From the NCBI GenBank assembly GCA_903923905.1, contig CAIXZH010000052.1, positions 1 through 64,000 on the forward strand: a stretch of 64,000 nt of DNA, in the 5' to 3' direction. The DNA comes from an uncultured Bacteroidia bacterium. Lineage in GTDB: Bacteria > Bacteroidota > Bacteroidia > Bacteroidales > Prolixibacteraceae. The notes beneath the pieces are model-generated. The model made no database searches. It was not told the DNA's origin and worked only from the letters and a program-made list of their open reading frames with translations. The translations under genes and the position numbers were made by a program. This document shows, piece by piece, positions 52,899 through 62,133 of this stretch (its first letter is position 1; each line of letters opens with the position of its first letter).

Positions 52899-53304
52899 AT
52901 TTTTGTCGCAATGTCAATTTCTAACGATAGGCTATCTGTATAGAACTAAGTATGTGAGGATTGTTATTTGATCGATTGGATTTCCAGGAGCACCTGGCTA
53001 TCAGAATTAATTAATCTGACTTAAAATATTTTCAGATATGAGCAACTGATCTGAGGAACAGTTTAAATACTGCCAGCAATTCATACAGTTGAAAAAAAAA
53101 TGAAATATCAAATAATTATTCACACTCAAAGAAACCAAACTAGTTAGTTTTATTGAAACCTGAAGATTACCTAATATATATGGTGTCTGACCAGAAAAAA
53201 ATGACTGAAAAGATTGAAAAAACAATTATTAAAACCTCCCTTAAGTTAATTCAACCATTTTGCTATCTTAGATCAATCCAATAAAGCCGAAAAAAATTGG
53301 TAAA
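52899..53304. other. 406-bp gap between GH1 and STAS genes
   Basis: AT-rich DNA with no convincing gene. A small hairpin, CCAGG-AGCA-CCTGG at 52984-52997, is not followed by a T-tract. The imperfect palindrome TCAGAATTAATTAATCTGA is at 53001-53019. Promoter for GH1 is expected here but no consensus box was found. Confidence 0.4.
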
Positions 53305-53598
53305 TTAATCCAACAGATCACCCAACCCAGTCATCCTGAAGATATTCTCAACATCAGCACTGGAACTTTCGATTTTCAGCATATAACCCTGTCTTTTGAC
53401 ATCCTTTACAGCCATCAAAACCATCCTGATTCCAAGCGATCCGATAAATTTCACTTCCGAAAAATCGAGTATTACATTTGCCTCCAGGCCATTCAGCAGG
53501 GCAAAAAATTTCACCTCTATGTTGGAGACATTGGAGCTGTCCAACCTCCCTGAAAAAGCAATTTTCAATAATGATTCATCAGATTGAAGAACTTTCAT
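53305..53598 (-). CDS. STAS-domain protein, anti-sigma factor antagonist type
   Basis: A 97-residue single STAS domain. The pattern AFSGRLDSSNVSNIEVKFFAL, VILDFSEVKFIGSLGIRMVL and DVKRQGYMLKI matches SpoIIAA/RsbV-type antagonists, with the Ser of IGSLG in the phosphoacceptor position. No kinase or anti-sigma partner is encoded next to it. It starts 26 bp after the glycosyltransferase gene and may be co-transcribed with it. Partner unknown. Confidence 0.88.
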   Translation of the reverse strand: MKVLQSDESLLKIAFSGRLDSSNVSNIEVKFFALLNGLEANVILDFSEVKFIGSLGIRMVLMAVKDVKRQGYMLKIESSSADVENIFRMTGLGDLLD

Positions 53599-53624
53599 AT
53601 AAATTATAGTTTAAATTTTAGAAC

Positions 53625-54692
53625 CTAAAGTCTCGCTTGTTGGTAATTGGGTGGAGAGAGTGTTAGTTGATAACCATGATCCCAATTATTATTTTGCAAA
53701 ACGCGTTGTACGTTGATTTCAAATATCTTGCGAATAATAATACGGGTCAGATCCGGGTAATTAACCTTAACCTTCTCATCTGAAGCAAGCCAGTTAGCTA
53801 TCTTTTTAAGATGTTTTTGTTTCAAATTTGGAATAACGGGTACACCCATTAATTTCAAAGCAGCGGCATTGCATTGTTGTTCATACTGCCCCTTCATGGG
53901 AATCACCATGAGTTTTTTATTTAAGTAAAGTGCTTCCGCTGGTGTTTCAAATCCGGCTCCACATAAAATACCTTTCGATTTAGCCATATCGGCTACAAAT
54001 TCATCATTTGTAATCGGCTTGACAAAAACATTGCCAACCTGATAGGCTTTATCTATATGTTTGGAAAATATATGCCAGTTACTATCCTCAAAATTGGAAA
54101 GCTTTTTCACTAAACGTTCGTCATCATACGCGGGCAGGTAAACAGTGTAATAATCTTGTTCTTCTATTTCGCATTTTCTCACCTGACTCCTGATAACCGG
54201 AGTAAATATATTTTCGTTGTAAGGCTGAAAATGAAAGCCGATATGCATCATTGCCGGAGCATAATTTCTTAGAATAAACCTGCCAAAATGATCTTTCTCT
54301 TTAGGGAAAGGGATACTTGGACTTAGCAATGATCCCTGATGACTTAGCCCAATACAGGGAACCTTCTTTTTAATGCAGGCCCAGGCTGAAACTGGCTCAA
54401 AATCATTGATCACAAAATCGTAGTCTTCAACAGGAAGTTGCGCTATTTCACGTTTCAGATTTGTATAATTAGCATTGATGTAGGTATTCCACATGTCTAT
54501 TCCGCCATTTTTGCCAAACCAAAAACTTAAACCCTTAAACCGGTATTTAACCGGAACACCAAGTTCAACATCACATTGTGTTCCACTGACCAGAATGTCA
54601 CATTGGCAGTAATCCTGCAGGTAAGGAATAATCTCTCTTGCACGACTGATATGGCCGTTTCCGGTTCCCTGAATGGCATATAAGATCTTCAT
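53625..54692 (-). CDS. MJ1255/VC2487-family glycosyltransferase
   Basis: This 355-residue GT-B protein begins MKILYAIQGTGNGHISRA, the MJ1255-type opening, and has the C-terminal sugar-nucleotide region GILCGAGFETPAEALYLNKKL followed by MVIPMKGQYEQQCNAAAL. Family members resemble MurG and UDP-glucuronosyltransferases and transfer sugars to lipids or surface polymers. No signal or membrane helix is seen, so it is likely cytoplasmic or peripheral. The LpxH-like phosphoesterase gene lies 298 bp upstream; together they suggest envelope lipid glycosylation. Acceptor unknown. Confidence 0.85.
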   Translation of the reverse strand: MKILYAIQGTGNGHISRAREIIPYLQDYCQCDILVSGTQCDVELGVPVKYRFKGLSFWFGKNGGIDMWNTYINANYTNLKREIAQLPVEDYDFVINDFEPVSAWACIKKKVPCIGLSHQGSLLSPSIPFPKEKDHFGRFILRNYAPAMMHIGFHFQPYNENIFTPVIRSQVRKCEIEEQDYYTVYLPAYDDERLVKKLSNFEDSNWHIFSKHIDKAYQVGNVFVKPITNDEFVADMAKSKGILCGAGFETPAEALYLNKKLMVIPMKGQYEQQCNAAALKLMGVPVIPNLKQKHLKKIANWLASDEKVKVNYPDLTRIIIRKIFEINVQRVLQNNNWDHGYQLTLSPPNYQQARL

Positions 54693-54990
54693 TTTCGAAA
54701 TTTTTAGTTTATCGTTACTGTCATCCTTTCGTAAAAAGACTCAAATCAAAATATATTCACAAAGAAATACATCAGAGTCTATCTGGTCATTATTTGCGGC
54801 TGGCAATTGGCGAATTGCGGTTAAATAAAATTTCAGTTGCACCTAGCTGATTCACTTAACATTGATTGGATAAAGGAGAAATAATCCGGAAATACAGCTA
54901 CAAAAAGCAATTTGCCAATTGCATACCCATCAATATTCAATTCGCCTATACCAACCAACTCTAATTCAAAAATTCTTTTAGAATTGCAGC

Positions 54991-55842
54991 CTAATTATGA
55001 AATTCAACCAACATATTATTAAACAACTCTTTAACCTTTGAATCAACCATCTTTTCATGTTCTGCAACGACCATTTCCGTCTGTTCAACAAAATCATTCC
55101 GGTAATTAAAAATCCGCCATTCTCCCAGATTGTACTCCAGAGAAGTAAGATTTTCAATCCAGTCTCCCGAATTCAGATAATTCACTGTGTGATTTTCAAC
55201 CTGAATCGCCCTCATTTCCGGTTTATGAATATGGCCGCAAACTACTGTGTCAATCCCTTTCCGTGCTGCCACAGCTGCAACGGTATCTTCAAAGGCATTG
55301 ATATATTTCACAGCACCCTTGACCGATTCCTTAATCTTTTTAGAGAATGAGGTAGGTTTTAAATTGAGATCGAGCATACGTACCAACCAATTCACAGCTG
55401 TATTTAGCCAAACTAAAAAATCATATCCAATTGCCCCCAATTTGGAAAGCCACCTGGAATGCTGCATCACAACATCAAATACATCGCCGTGAAAAATCCA
55501 TACCGACTGACCATCAAGTTCGAGTTTCAGGTCATTAAGAATCTTAAGCCTGCCAATTTTCATCCCGGTAAACCTGCGAAACATTTCATCATGATTTCCG
55601 GTAATGTAATATACTGTACACCGGTCTGAAGAGAGGCCAATCAGGTGTTTGATCACCTTAAGGTGGGATTTTGGAAAATAGCGCTTTTTAAATTGCCAGA
55701 TATCAATTATATCACCATTTAAAATCAGTGTCTTAGGTTTGATACTTTTCAGATACTTTAATAATTCACCCGCCTGACATCCCGCTGTTCCCAGATGAAC
55801 ATCTGAAATTACTACCAATTCAACTACCCGTTTTTCATCCAT
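54991..55842 (-). CDS. LpxH-like metallophosphoesterase (UDP-2,3-diacylglucosamine diphosphatase family)
   Basis: A 283-residue calcineurin-like phosphoesterase with the metal motifs LVVISDVHLGTAGCQ, LILNGDIIDIWQFK, YYITGNHDEMFRRF and VVCGHIHKPEMRAI. LpxH cleaves UDP-diacylglucosamine in lipid A synthesis, and this branch (about 280 residues) is often annotated so, but several homologues act on other pyrophosphates. No signal peptide. It precedes the glycosyltransferase gene on the same strand and may form a small envelope cluster with it. Confidence 0.85.
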   Translation of the reverse strand: MDEKRVVELVVISDVHLGTAGCQAGELLKYLKSIKPKTLILNGDIIDIWQFKKRYFPKSHLKVIKHLIGLSSDRCTVYYITGNHDEMFRRFTGMKIGRLKILNDLKLELDGQSVWIFHGDVFDVVMQHSRWLSKLGAIGYDFLVWLNTAVNWLVRMLDLNLKPTSFSKKIKESVKGAVKYINAFEDTVAAVAARKGIDTVVCGHIHKPEMRAIQVENHTVNYLNSGDWIENLTSLEYNLGEWRIFNYRNDFVEQTEMVVAEHEKMVDSKVKELFNNMLVEFHN

Positions 55843-56007
55843 GTTAGTCGTTAATTTTATCCACGCTAAGAAACTGATAACGAATTACGGATTGATTACA
55901 AAAACATTAAGTCTTGATTACATTTTGTCGTGTCTGGTAATGATGTGATTAGGGAAGCTCTATAAAACTTTATAAAATATGGTAATACGCAATATCAGAA
56001 AAAAATC

Positions 56008-57096
56008 TCAGTTGATTTTTTGGTTTTGTTTTATATCTTCATTCGCCTTTGCAATAATGGAATCACCTGCTTTTAGGTTTCCAAAAATCTCGATGTTCCC
56101 ATTATCCTCATTGCCTGTGCTGACATCAACCAGGAGAGCCAGATGATTTTCTACCTTTATGATGTATTTCTTTTCTGTTGAAATTATTACGGCTGACTGA
56201 GGAACAACAAAGGCATTTTGATGTCCATTCAGTGAAAGCAGGATCTCAGCATACATACCGGGCATTAAAGTTTTATCAGTATTTAATACATCGATTTCAA
56301 CGATCTCACTCCTGTATTTCTCATCAAGACTATTTGCCTGACGGGCGACTGTCCCAGTAAACGTCCTGCCAGGTATTGCATCGCTAACAAAAGTAATTTC
56401 CTGGCCCGTTTTTAATTGTGTTACAAAAGTTTCGGGCACATTTGCCTGCAACCTCAGTTTAGCTACCTCCTGTAATTCCAGCATCGGCTTTGCATCTGAT
56501 TTACTTCCAACGACCACAAGGGCTCCGGGGTGGATATTCCGTTGGGTAATCGTTCCGTCAAATGGAGCTCTTACAACCAGGTAAGCTTTCATAGATTCAG
56601 TAGCCATCCAGCTTGCTTTTACACTATTGGATAAAGCACTGTCCGACTGCATTTTTGACCGTGCGATTTGCAGATCATTTGGTGAAACAGCCCCCTGTGT
56701 TTCAGAAGTTTTTAGTAATCTGGAATATTGATCTTTACGCTCAATATAAGCCGAAAGTGCATCAATATATTTTTCATGAGCTGCAATATCATTTTGTTCA
56801 ATATCAGGGGCTTCCAGTTCCATCAAAATCTGACCCTTTTTTACTTCTGATCCGACATCAACCGGAATTCTTTTTACATATCCGGTTATTCGGGGATAAA
56901 TAGTTACCGCTTCAAATGGAAGAAGTTGTGCAGGCAATCGCAAAGTAGTTTCAATCGCTTCCTGTTTTGCAATAATCAACTGATATTTAACAACCTCTGC
57001 TTTTGAAGTTTTGGAACTTGACTCATTATTAGAGCAGGATAGGCATATTAAAAAGGAGAAGCAAACTGTTCCGATTTCAAAGAATATCTTTTTCAT
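56008..57096 (-). CDS. RND efflux periplasmic adaptor (membrane fusion protein)
   Basis: This is about 362 residues from the ATG at 57094-57096; a longer reading would need a TTG start at 57111. The start MKKIFFEIGTVCFSFLICLSC is a lipoprotein signal with lipobox. The lipoyl half-motifs are PRITGYVKRIPVDVGSEVKKGQILMELE, given here only by its key GYV, VGxxVKKGQ and LE positions. A coiled coil spans about 110-165 and the beta-barrel follows (APFDGTITQRNIHPGALV, then ATVARQANSLD-like). It links the permease encoded 18 bp upstream to the TolC-type exit duct. Confidence 0.92.
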   Translation of the reverse strand: MKKIFFEIGTVCFSFLICLSCSNNESSSKTSKAEVVKYQLIIAKQEAIETTLRLPAQLLPFEAVTIYPRITGYVKRIPVDVGSEVKKGQILMELEAPDIEQNDIAAHEKYIDALSAYIERKDQYSRLLKTSETQGAVSPNDLQIARSKMQSDSALSNSVKASWMATESMKAYLVVRAPFDGTITQRNIHPGALVVVGSKSDAKPMLELQEVAKLRLQANVPETFVTQLKTGQEITFVSDAIPGRTFTGTVARQANSLDEKYRSEIVEIDVLNTDKTLMPGMYAEILLSLNGHQNAFVVPQSAVIISTEKKYIIKVENHLALLVDVSTGNEDNGNIEIFGNLKAGDSIIAKANEDIKQNQKIN

Positions 57097-57114
57097 GTTA
57101 AAATTGATCAAATT

Positions 57115-60100
57115 TTAATTTAATTTTTCTGGTAGTAAAGAGGGGTCCTCGAATGATGCTTTTTGTTGAATCAAGGAATAAAACATAGGTACTACAAATA
57201 AAGCTGCTAAGGTAGATGCAATTAGGCCTCCAATAACTGCTCTCCCTAAAGGTGCTGTTTGATCTCCCGCTTCGCCAAAACCGCTGGCCATTGGAACCAT
57301 TCCTGCTATCATGGCCAGGCTGGTCATTAAAATCGGACGTAAGCGGACTGAAGCACTTACTTTAGCAGCCTCAAGCGCATTCCGGTATTTGGGACGTAAG
57401 GTTTCGGCATTGGTAACGATCAGAATAGAGTTTGCAACCGATACCCCAACTGCCATGATAATTCCCATGTAGGATTGAAGATTAAGTGTAGAACCAGTTA
57501 ACAGCAACATTAACAACGATCCCAGTAAAACAGCTGGAGTTGTGGACAATACGACAAATGAGAGTTTGAAAGACTGGTAATTGGCCGCCAATAATAACAG
57601 AATAACTATGAGCGCGGTCAAAAGCCCCATTTGAAGGCTTGAAAATGTTTCCAGTAATAAACTGGACATCCCCTTTACTTCAGTTTTCAATCCTGCGGGT
57701 AACTCGCCCAGTTCAGCGATTGATTTCTGAACTGCATCGGTAGCTCTTCCCAAATCTTTTTTATGAATATTGGCACTGACCGTTACAAAACGTCTGGATC
57801 CTGACCGGTCGTATTCTCCCGGAACTGTATCGACAGAAAAGGAAGCCACGTCAGATAAAAATGGACGAGACGCCCCTTTTACAAGAGGAATAGATTTTAC
57901 CTGACTCATGTCATTCATCATATATTCGGGTACAGATACCTGGGCCTGGTAGGTGTATGAATTTTTCTCGTCCAGCCAAAGATTTTTATCAGTAAACCGG
58001 CTCGATGAAGTTGCATCGGTAATCGAACGGGCCACATCCGGGAGATTCAAGCCCATCTGAGCAATCTTTAACCGGTCCATATTAATCCGAATCGTCGGGA
58101 ATTTCATGGGTTGCTGGATCTGTACATCCCGCAGAAAAGGAATGGCTTTCATTTTTTGAAGTAAAATATCCGCATAGTGCTCAATATCTACCATATCTTT
58201 CCCAGCAACTCTAATCTCAATCGGAGTAGATGATCCTTGACTCATAATCTTCTCGGTAAGTTCAATCGGTTCAAAGCTAAGCCCCATTTCGGGATATTTA
58301 TTGAGAATATTGGATCTTAACTTTTCCTTAAGATCATCAAGATTAACTTTATAGTCTTCATCCAATCCAACCTGGATAACGGCTTCGTGAGTACCGCTGT
58401 TAAAAACAAACAGATTGCTGGTAGGAAAACTGCTTGGAATCAGCCCAACATAAGCGGAACTAATAGCCACATGATTCCCTACTGTTGAATCAATAATTGC
58501 CAATACCTTATGCACTGCTTCTTCAGTCCGCTCAAGTCTAGTGCCATCTTTCTCCCGAATACGCAACTGAAACTGACCTGAATTTACCTTGGGCAACATA
58601 TCCTTTCCAATCCAATAGAAACAAACTCCAGTTGCTAAAAGTGATGCCGCAAAATAAATGAGAACGTACTTCTTTCTTTTTTTAAAAAGCTTTCCCAATT
58701 GTTTCAAAAAAATTATTTTCACCCGCTCGAAAAAGTCATTCTTTTCAGGTTCAGCCAACTCTTCCTCTAAATGATATTTTATTTCACTTACTTCATTTTG
58801 ATCCAGTGCGAGTCCTGCATGTGCATGTTCTTTACCGTGTTTGTAGAAATAATCTTCTGTCTTCAAGAGCCAGTTGGACATAACCGGAACCAACATTTGT
58901 GCAGCAAAATAAGAGATAATCATGGCAAAACCGATGGATAATGACAAGGGTAAAAACATTGCTTTAGGAACACCATGCATCACAAAGGAGGGGGCAAATA
59001 CGGCTAATATGGATAGCAGAATAAGCAATAAAGGGAAAGAGATCTCTACACAGGCATCATATATCGCCTGTCGTTTGCTTTTTCGCATCTCCAAATGCTG
59101 GTGAATATTTTCTATGGTTACAGTCGCCTGATCCACCAGTATGCCAATCGATAAGGCCAAACCACTTAATGTCATCAAATTGATCGTCTGACCAGCTAGT
59201 TTGAGGAATAATATGGCACTGATAACCGAGATGGGAATAGTTATCGCGACAATTAGAGAACTCCGCCAATCGCGTAAAAAGAGCAGAACCATTAACGCGG
59301 TTAAAAGTGCTCCAAGTGCCCCTTCAATAACTAAACTTTTTACCGCATTAATTACGAAAACAGACTGATCAAATTCATAAGAAACTTTTACATCCTCCGG
59401 TAAAAGTCCTTTCATTTCATCAAGATGATCCTTCAAACCATTGACAACATCCAGAGTTGAAGCATCCGCTGTTTTTACGACTGGCATATAAACTGAGCGT
59501 TTCCCATTTACAAGTGCATAACCAACGGTTATATCTGAAGCATCAGAAACCTTCGCAACATCACTCACAAAAACTGTAGAAGAACCATTGGTGACGATAG
59601 GTATTTTCGCAAAATCTTCAACCCGTTTTTCCAACGAATTATTACTGATAACGAACATGGTATTTCCGAACCGGACATTGCCGGAAGGTGTAATTACATT
59701 ATTTTTTGCTACTGCAAGAACGACCTCGTCGGGTGTTATATTATAGCTGCGGAGTTTTTGCGGATCAATATTCATGACTAAAGAGCGGGCATTGGCACCC
59801 ATTGGCGGCGGGGCAGACAAACCTGGGACCATTGCAAACATTGGCCGTATACGAGTAGCTGCCAAATCATAGATCTCCTTAAGTGAACGGGTTTTGCTGC
59901 TGAACACCAATTCACCTACCGGCAATGAGGAGGAATCAAAACGAAATACCTGTGGTGGAACAGCTCCGGGCGGAAAGAAATTCATCGCCCGGCTTACCTG
60001 CAAAGCCACCTCTGCAGAAGATTCTGCCATATCTGTATTTTCATAGAAGGTAAGTTTTAACATGGTCAATCCTTGAATATTCTTACTCTGAATATTCTTT

Positions 60101-60324
60101 ATTCCGGTTATATAGAGAAATTGATCTGCCATTCGGGTAGCAAAAAAACCCTCCATCTGCTGAGCCGACATTCCACCATAAGGTTCAAAAACATAGATGG
60201 TGGGTGAATTTAATTTGGGAAAAATGTCAACAGGAATAGAAAAAATGGACATGATGGCAAATAATAACACACCCAGGAATAAGACTATTGTCGTGATCGG
60301 TCTTTTAAGCGCAAAATCAACCAT
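57115..60324 (-). CDS. RND efflux inner-membrane permease (AcrB/CzcA superfamily)
   Basis: A 1069-residue polytopic pump with the standard layout: first helix (ITTIVLFLGVLLFAIM), a large periplasmic porter loop, helices 2-6, a cytoplasmic link, then a second repeat. The helix-4 motif GILVDQATVTIENIH keeps the proton-relay Asp. The second half has the cognate sequence GVSVANSILIVTNAETLR. HAE-like versus metal (HME) specificity is not certain, and no metal resistance gene lies nearby. Its partners lie on both sides: TolC family upstream, adaptor downstream. Confidence 0.93.
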   Translation of the reverse strand: MVDFALKRPITTIVLFLGVLLFAIMSIFSIPVDIFPKLNSPTIYVFEPYGGMSAQQMEGFFATRMADQFLYITGIKNIQSKNIQGLTMLKLTFYENTDMAESSAEVALQVSRAMNFFPPGAVPPQVFRFDSSSLPVGELVFSSKTRSLKEIYDLAATRIRPMFAMVPGLSAPPPMGANARSLVMNIDPQKLRSYNITPDEVVLAVAKNNVITPSGNVRFGNTMFVISNNSLEKRVEDFAKIPIVTNGSSTVFVSDVAKVSDASDITVGYALVNGKRSVYMPVVKTADASTLDVVNGLKDHLDEMKGLLPEDVKVSYEFDQSVFVINAVKSLVIEGALGALLTALMVLLFLRDWRSSLIVAITIPISVISAILFLKLAGQTINLMTLSGLALSIGILVDQATVTIENIHQHLEMRKSKRQAIYDACVEISFPLLLILLSILAVFAPSFVMHGVPKAMFLPLSLSIGFAMIISYFAAQMLVPVMSNWLLKTEDYFYKHGKEHAHAGLALDQNEVSEIKYHLEEELAEPEKNDFFERVKIIFLKQLGKLFKKRKKYVLIYFAASLLATGVCFYWIGKDMLPKVNSGQFQLRIREKDGTRLERTEEAVHKVLAIIDSTVGNHVAISSAYVGLIPSSFPTSNLFVFNSGTHEAVIQVGLDEDYKVNLDDLKEKLRSNILNKYPEMGLSFEPIELTEKIMSQGSSTPIEIRVAGKDMVDIEHYADILLQKMKAIPFLRDVQIQQPMKFPTIRINMDRLKIAQMGLNLPDVARSITDATSSSRFTDKNLWLDEKNSYTYQAQVSVPEYMMNDMSQVKSIPLVKGASRPFLSDVASFSVDTVPGEYDRSGSRRFVTVSANIHKKDLGRATDAVQKSIAELGELPAGLKTEVKGMSSLLLETFSSLQMGLLTALIVILLLLAANYQSFKLSFVVLSTTPAVLLGSLLMLLLTGSTLNLQSYMGIIMAVGVSVANSILIVTNAETLRPKYRNALEAAKVSASVRLRPILMTSLAMIAGMVPMASGFGEAGDQTAPLGRAVIGGLIASTLAALFVVPMFYSLIQQKASFEDPSLLPEKLN

Positions 60325-60336
60325 TCTGGTAATTTA

Positions 60337-61740
60337 TTAAAAATGACTTATAAATGAGTTCAGTGTATTGTTTGTTACTGCCTTTTGAAGAAGTGTGTTC
60401 AGCAGTTCTGATCTTGCTTCAATCTCGTCTGTTTCGGCACTAAAAAGCAGGTAGGATACATTGGTAAGTTCAACGATAGTTACCAAGCCTGAGTCATACT
60501 GGGCCAGCTTCTGAGCATATGCATCGCGTGACGCTTTCAACTGGATTGGAATCTCCCTGAGCTTATCGAGTGAGGCCTGAATTGCAATATCGGACTGGTC
60601 TAATTGGGTCGCAAGCATAGATTTTTGTTCATATAATTCCTCTCTGACAGCTTCAGTCTGAAAATATTGTTCGTTGGTTTTATCTTTCCGGTGCACAATG
60701 TCCACAATATTATAAGTCAATGCCAAACCCAGCATATAATTGTACCGGTTGTAGTCGAACCCGGAGGAGAAATTACCATATACATCTTTTGAAGAGATAG
60801 CTGAACCCCTTGTCCAGGTAGCCCCCAAAACGGATATTTTCGGAAGAAAACTTTTTTTGATCAGTTTTTCCAATGAAAGCGAATAGTCCCATCTGCTTTT
60901 ATAATAGTTTAAAAGCGGATTCCCTAAACTAATGGTATCTCCCGAAACAAGCACCCGTAGCTGACTGACTGCTGAAACCGGTAAATGGTAGAAATTGGTA
61001 TCGACATTGAAAGATGTGCTTCTAAACCCGGTAAACAATACAAATTCAGATTTTAATTGTTTTAATATCTGCCGGGTCTTGATATATTGAATCTTAGCTT
61101 TTGAAACTTCGGCATTGGCCACGGATGAATCAACGCCAGCCTTTATGCCACTATTGGTATAAGCCTTAATATACTTGTAAAGTAACTGGTACCGGTCAAT
61201 GTTTTTCTGCTGAACAGATGACAGCAGGTTGTATTTTAGCATATCGAAATACAATTGAGTAACATGATATTGTAACCAGTACTCTGTTTTCCGGTAATCG
61301 GCTACGGCCTCTTTACTCCGGGCTTTGGCTGATTCAATGCGGGCATGGTTTAATCCGAAGGTAGCCAGTTCATATTCAGAATACCCGACGGCAACATTTC
61401 CGGACGCAATATCTGAATTATTGGAGCCCCTTATTCCCCCTGATGTTGAAGGTACAATACCCATTGGGAAGTACGATCCGCCGATGCTGTTTGCAGTACC
61501 CATATCAACCTGATCACTCACTTTTAATGAAGGTAAGGCCTGGTGTTTTGCATCGGTAATTGCATATTCTGTACTTTTAATCTGCATTAGTTTTGCCTTC
61601 AGACCCGGATAGTTTTTCCCTACCGAATCTATTGCTTGTTTCAAACCTATAACAGGAATTGTTTGTGAAAAGGAGATTGAGAATATTCCGGATAGCAGAA
61701 GAGTGAAAGCAATCCGAATGAATGATATCTTTTGAAACAT
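60337..61740 (-). CDS. TolC-family outer-membrane efflux protein
   Basis: Starting at the ATG 61738-61740 gives 467 residues with a signal peptide (MFQKISFIRIAFTLLLSGIFS). A start 108 bp further upstream would add 36 residues and hide the signal, so it is disfavoured. The protein shows TolC-type repeats of long helices (AIDSVGKNYPGLKAKLMQI, EVSKAKIQYIKTRQILKQL, ASRDAYAQKLAQYDSGLVTIVEL) and forms the exit channel of the pump. It is the first gene of the three-gene RND operon, 12 bp before the permease gene. Confidence 0.9.
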   Translation of the reverse strand: MFQKISFIRIAFTLLLSGIFSISFSQTIPVIGLKQAIDSVGKNYPGLKAKLMQIKSTEYAITDAKHQALPSLKVSDQVDMGTANSIGGSYFPMGIVPSTSGGIRGSNNSDIASGNVAVGYSEYELATFGLNHARIESAKARSKEAVADYRKTEYWLQYHVTQLYFDMLKYNLLSSVQQKNIDRYQLLYKYIKAYTNSGIKAGVDSSVANAEVSKAKIQYIKTRQILKQLKSEFVLFTGFRSTSFNVDTNFYHLPVSAVSQLRVLVSGDTISLGNPLLNYYKSRWDYSLSLEKLIKKSFLPKISVLGATWTRGSAISSKDVYGNFSSGFDYNRYNYMLGLALTYNIVDIVHRKDKTNEQYFQTEAVREELYEQKSMLATQLDQSDIAIQASLDKLREIPIQLKASRDAYAQKLAQYDSGLVTIVELTNVSYLLFSAETDEIEARSELLNTLLQKAVTNNTLNSFISHF

Positions 61741-62133
61741 ATTTTGCCTTAATTTATGAAAAATCGACAGCCAATGTGAATAACAAATCTTAAGCCAAAA
61801 TGTTTGACAAATTAGAATTAATTCGCGGATTTGTTGAGGTTTTAACATTATTTGTTAAAATAAGAATTTCGTTAAAAGTACAGGGAGGATGCACAGTTTA
61901 AATAGCATTATACCAAATATAGTTGTTAGCCTAGAAAATCATTATTTGAGCTCATACTTAAACTATTTTCACTATTAAAATCTTTTGATCATAATATTCG
62001 GCAAATACAAAAATTGCCATGTAATCTTTTTGTAATATTATTTAATTTAATTGTGATTTAGTTGTAATGCCATTGTAACAATATTAAGGAAATTTTGCAT
62101 CGTAGAAAATCAATTAATTTAAAACATTAAAAA
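61741..62133. promoter_or_regulatory. Divergent intergenic region between RND operon and porin gene
   Basis: This 393-bp AT-rich gap must hold the promoter of the leftward RND operon and that of the rightward porin gene. The right half holds the TGTAA repeats described separately. No hairpin terminator or small gene was seen. Confidence 0.6.
62020..62080 (+). promoter_or_regulatory. Five TGTAA-type direct repeats, candidate Pho boxes of the porin gene
   Basis: TGTAAT at 62020 and 62031, TGTGAT at 62052, TGTAAT at 62063 and TGTAAC at 62074 recur with exactly 11-bp steps within each group; the two groups are 21 bp apart. Direct repeats of about 6-7 bp every 11 bp are the pattern bound by PhoB/PhoP dimers. 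A weak -7 box, AAATTTTG, lies at 62090-62097. Confidence 0.55.

Noticed and set aside
52984-52997. Small hairpin CCAGG-AGCA-CCTGG
   Set aside because: Only a 5-bp stem and no T-tract; not enough to call a terminator.
53007-53225. 72-residue open frame in the gap after the STAS gene
   Set aside because: Phe- and Asn-rich translation of AT-rich DNA, no motif, no good start signal.
57097-57111. Upstream TTG start for the RND adaptor
   Set aside because: The ATG 15 bp downstream directly opens a proper lipoprotein signal; TTG is less likely.
61741-61848. N-terminal extension of the TolC-family gene
   Set aside because: The 36 added residues precede and would mask a clear signal peptide that begins at the internal ATG at 61738-61740.
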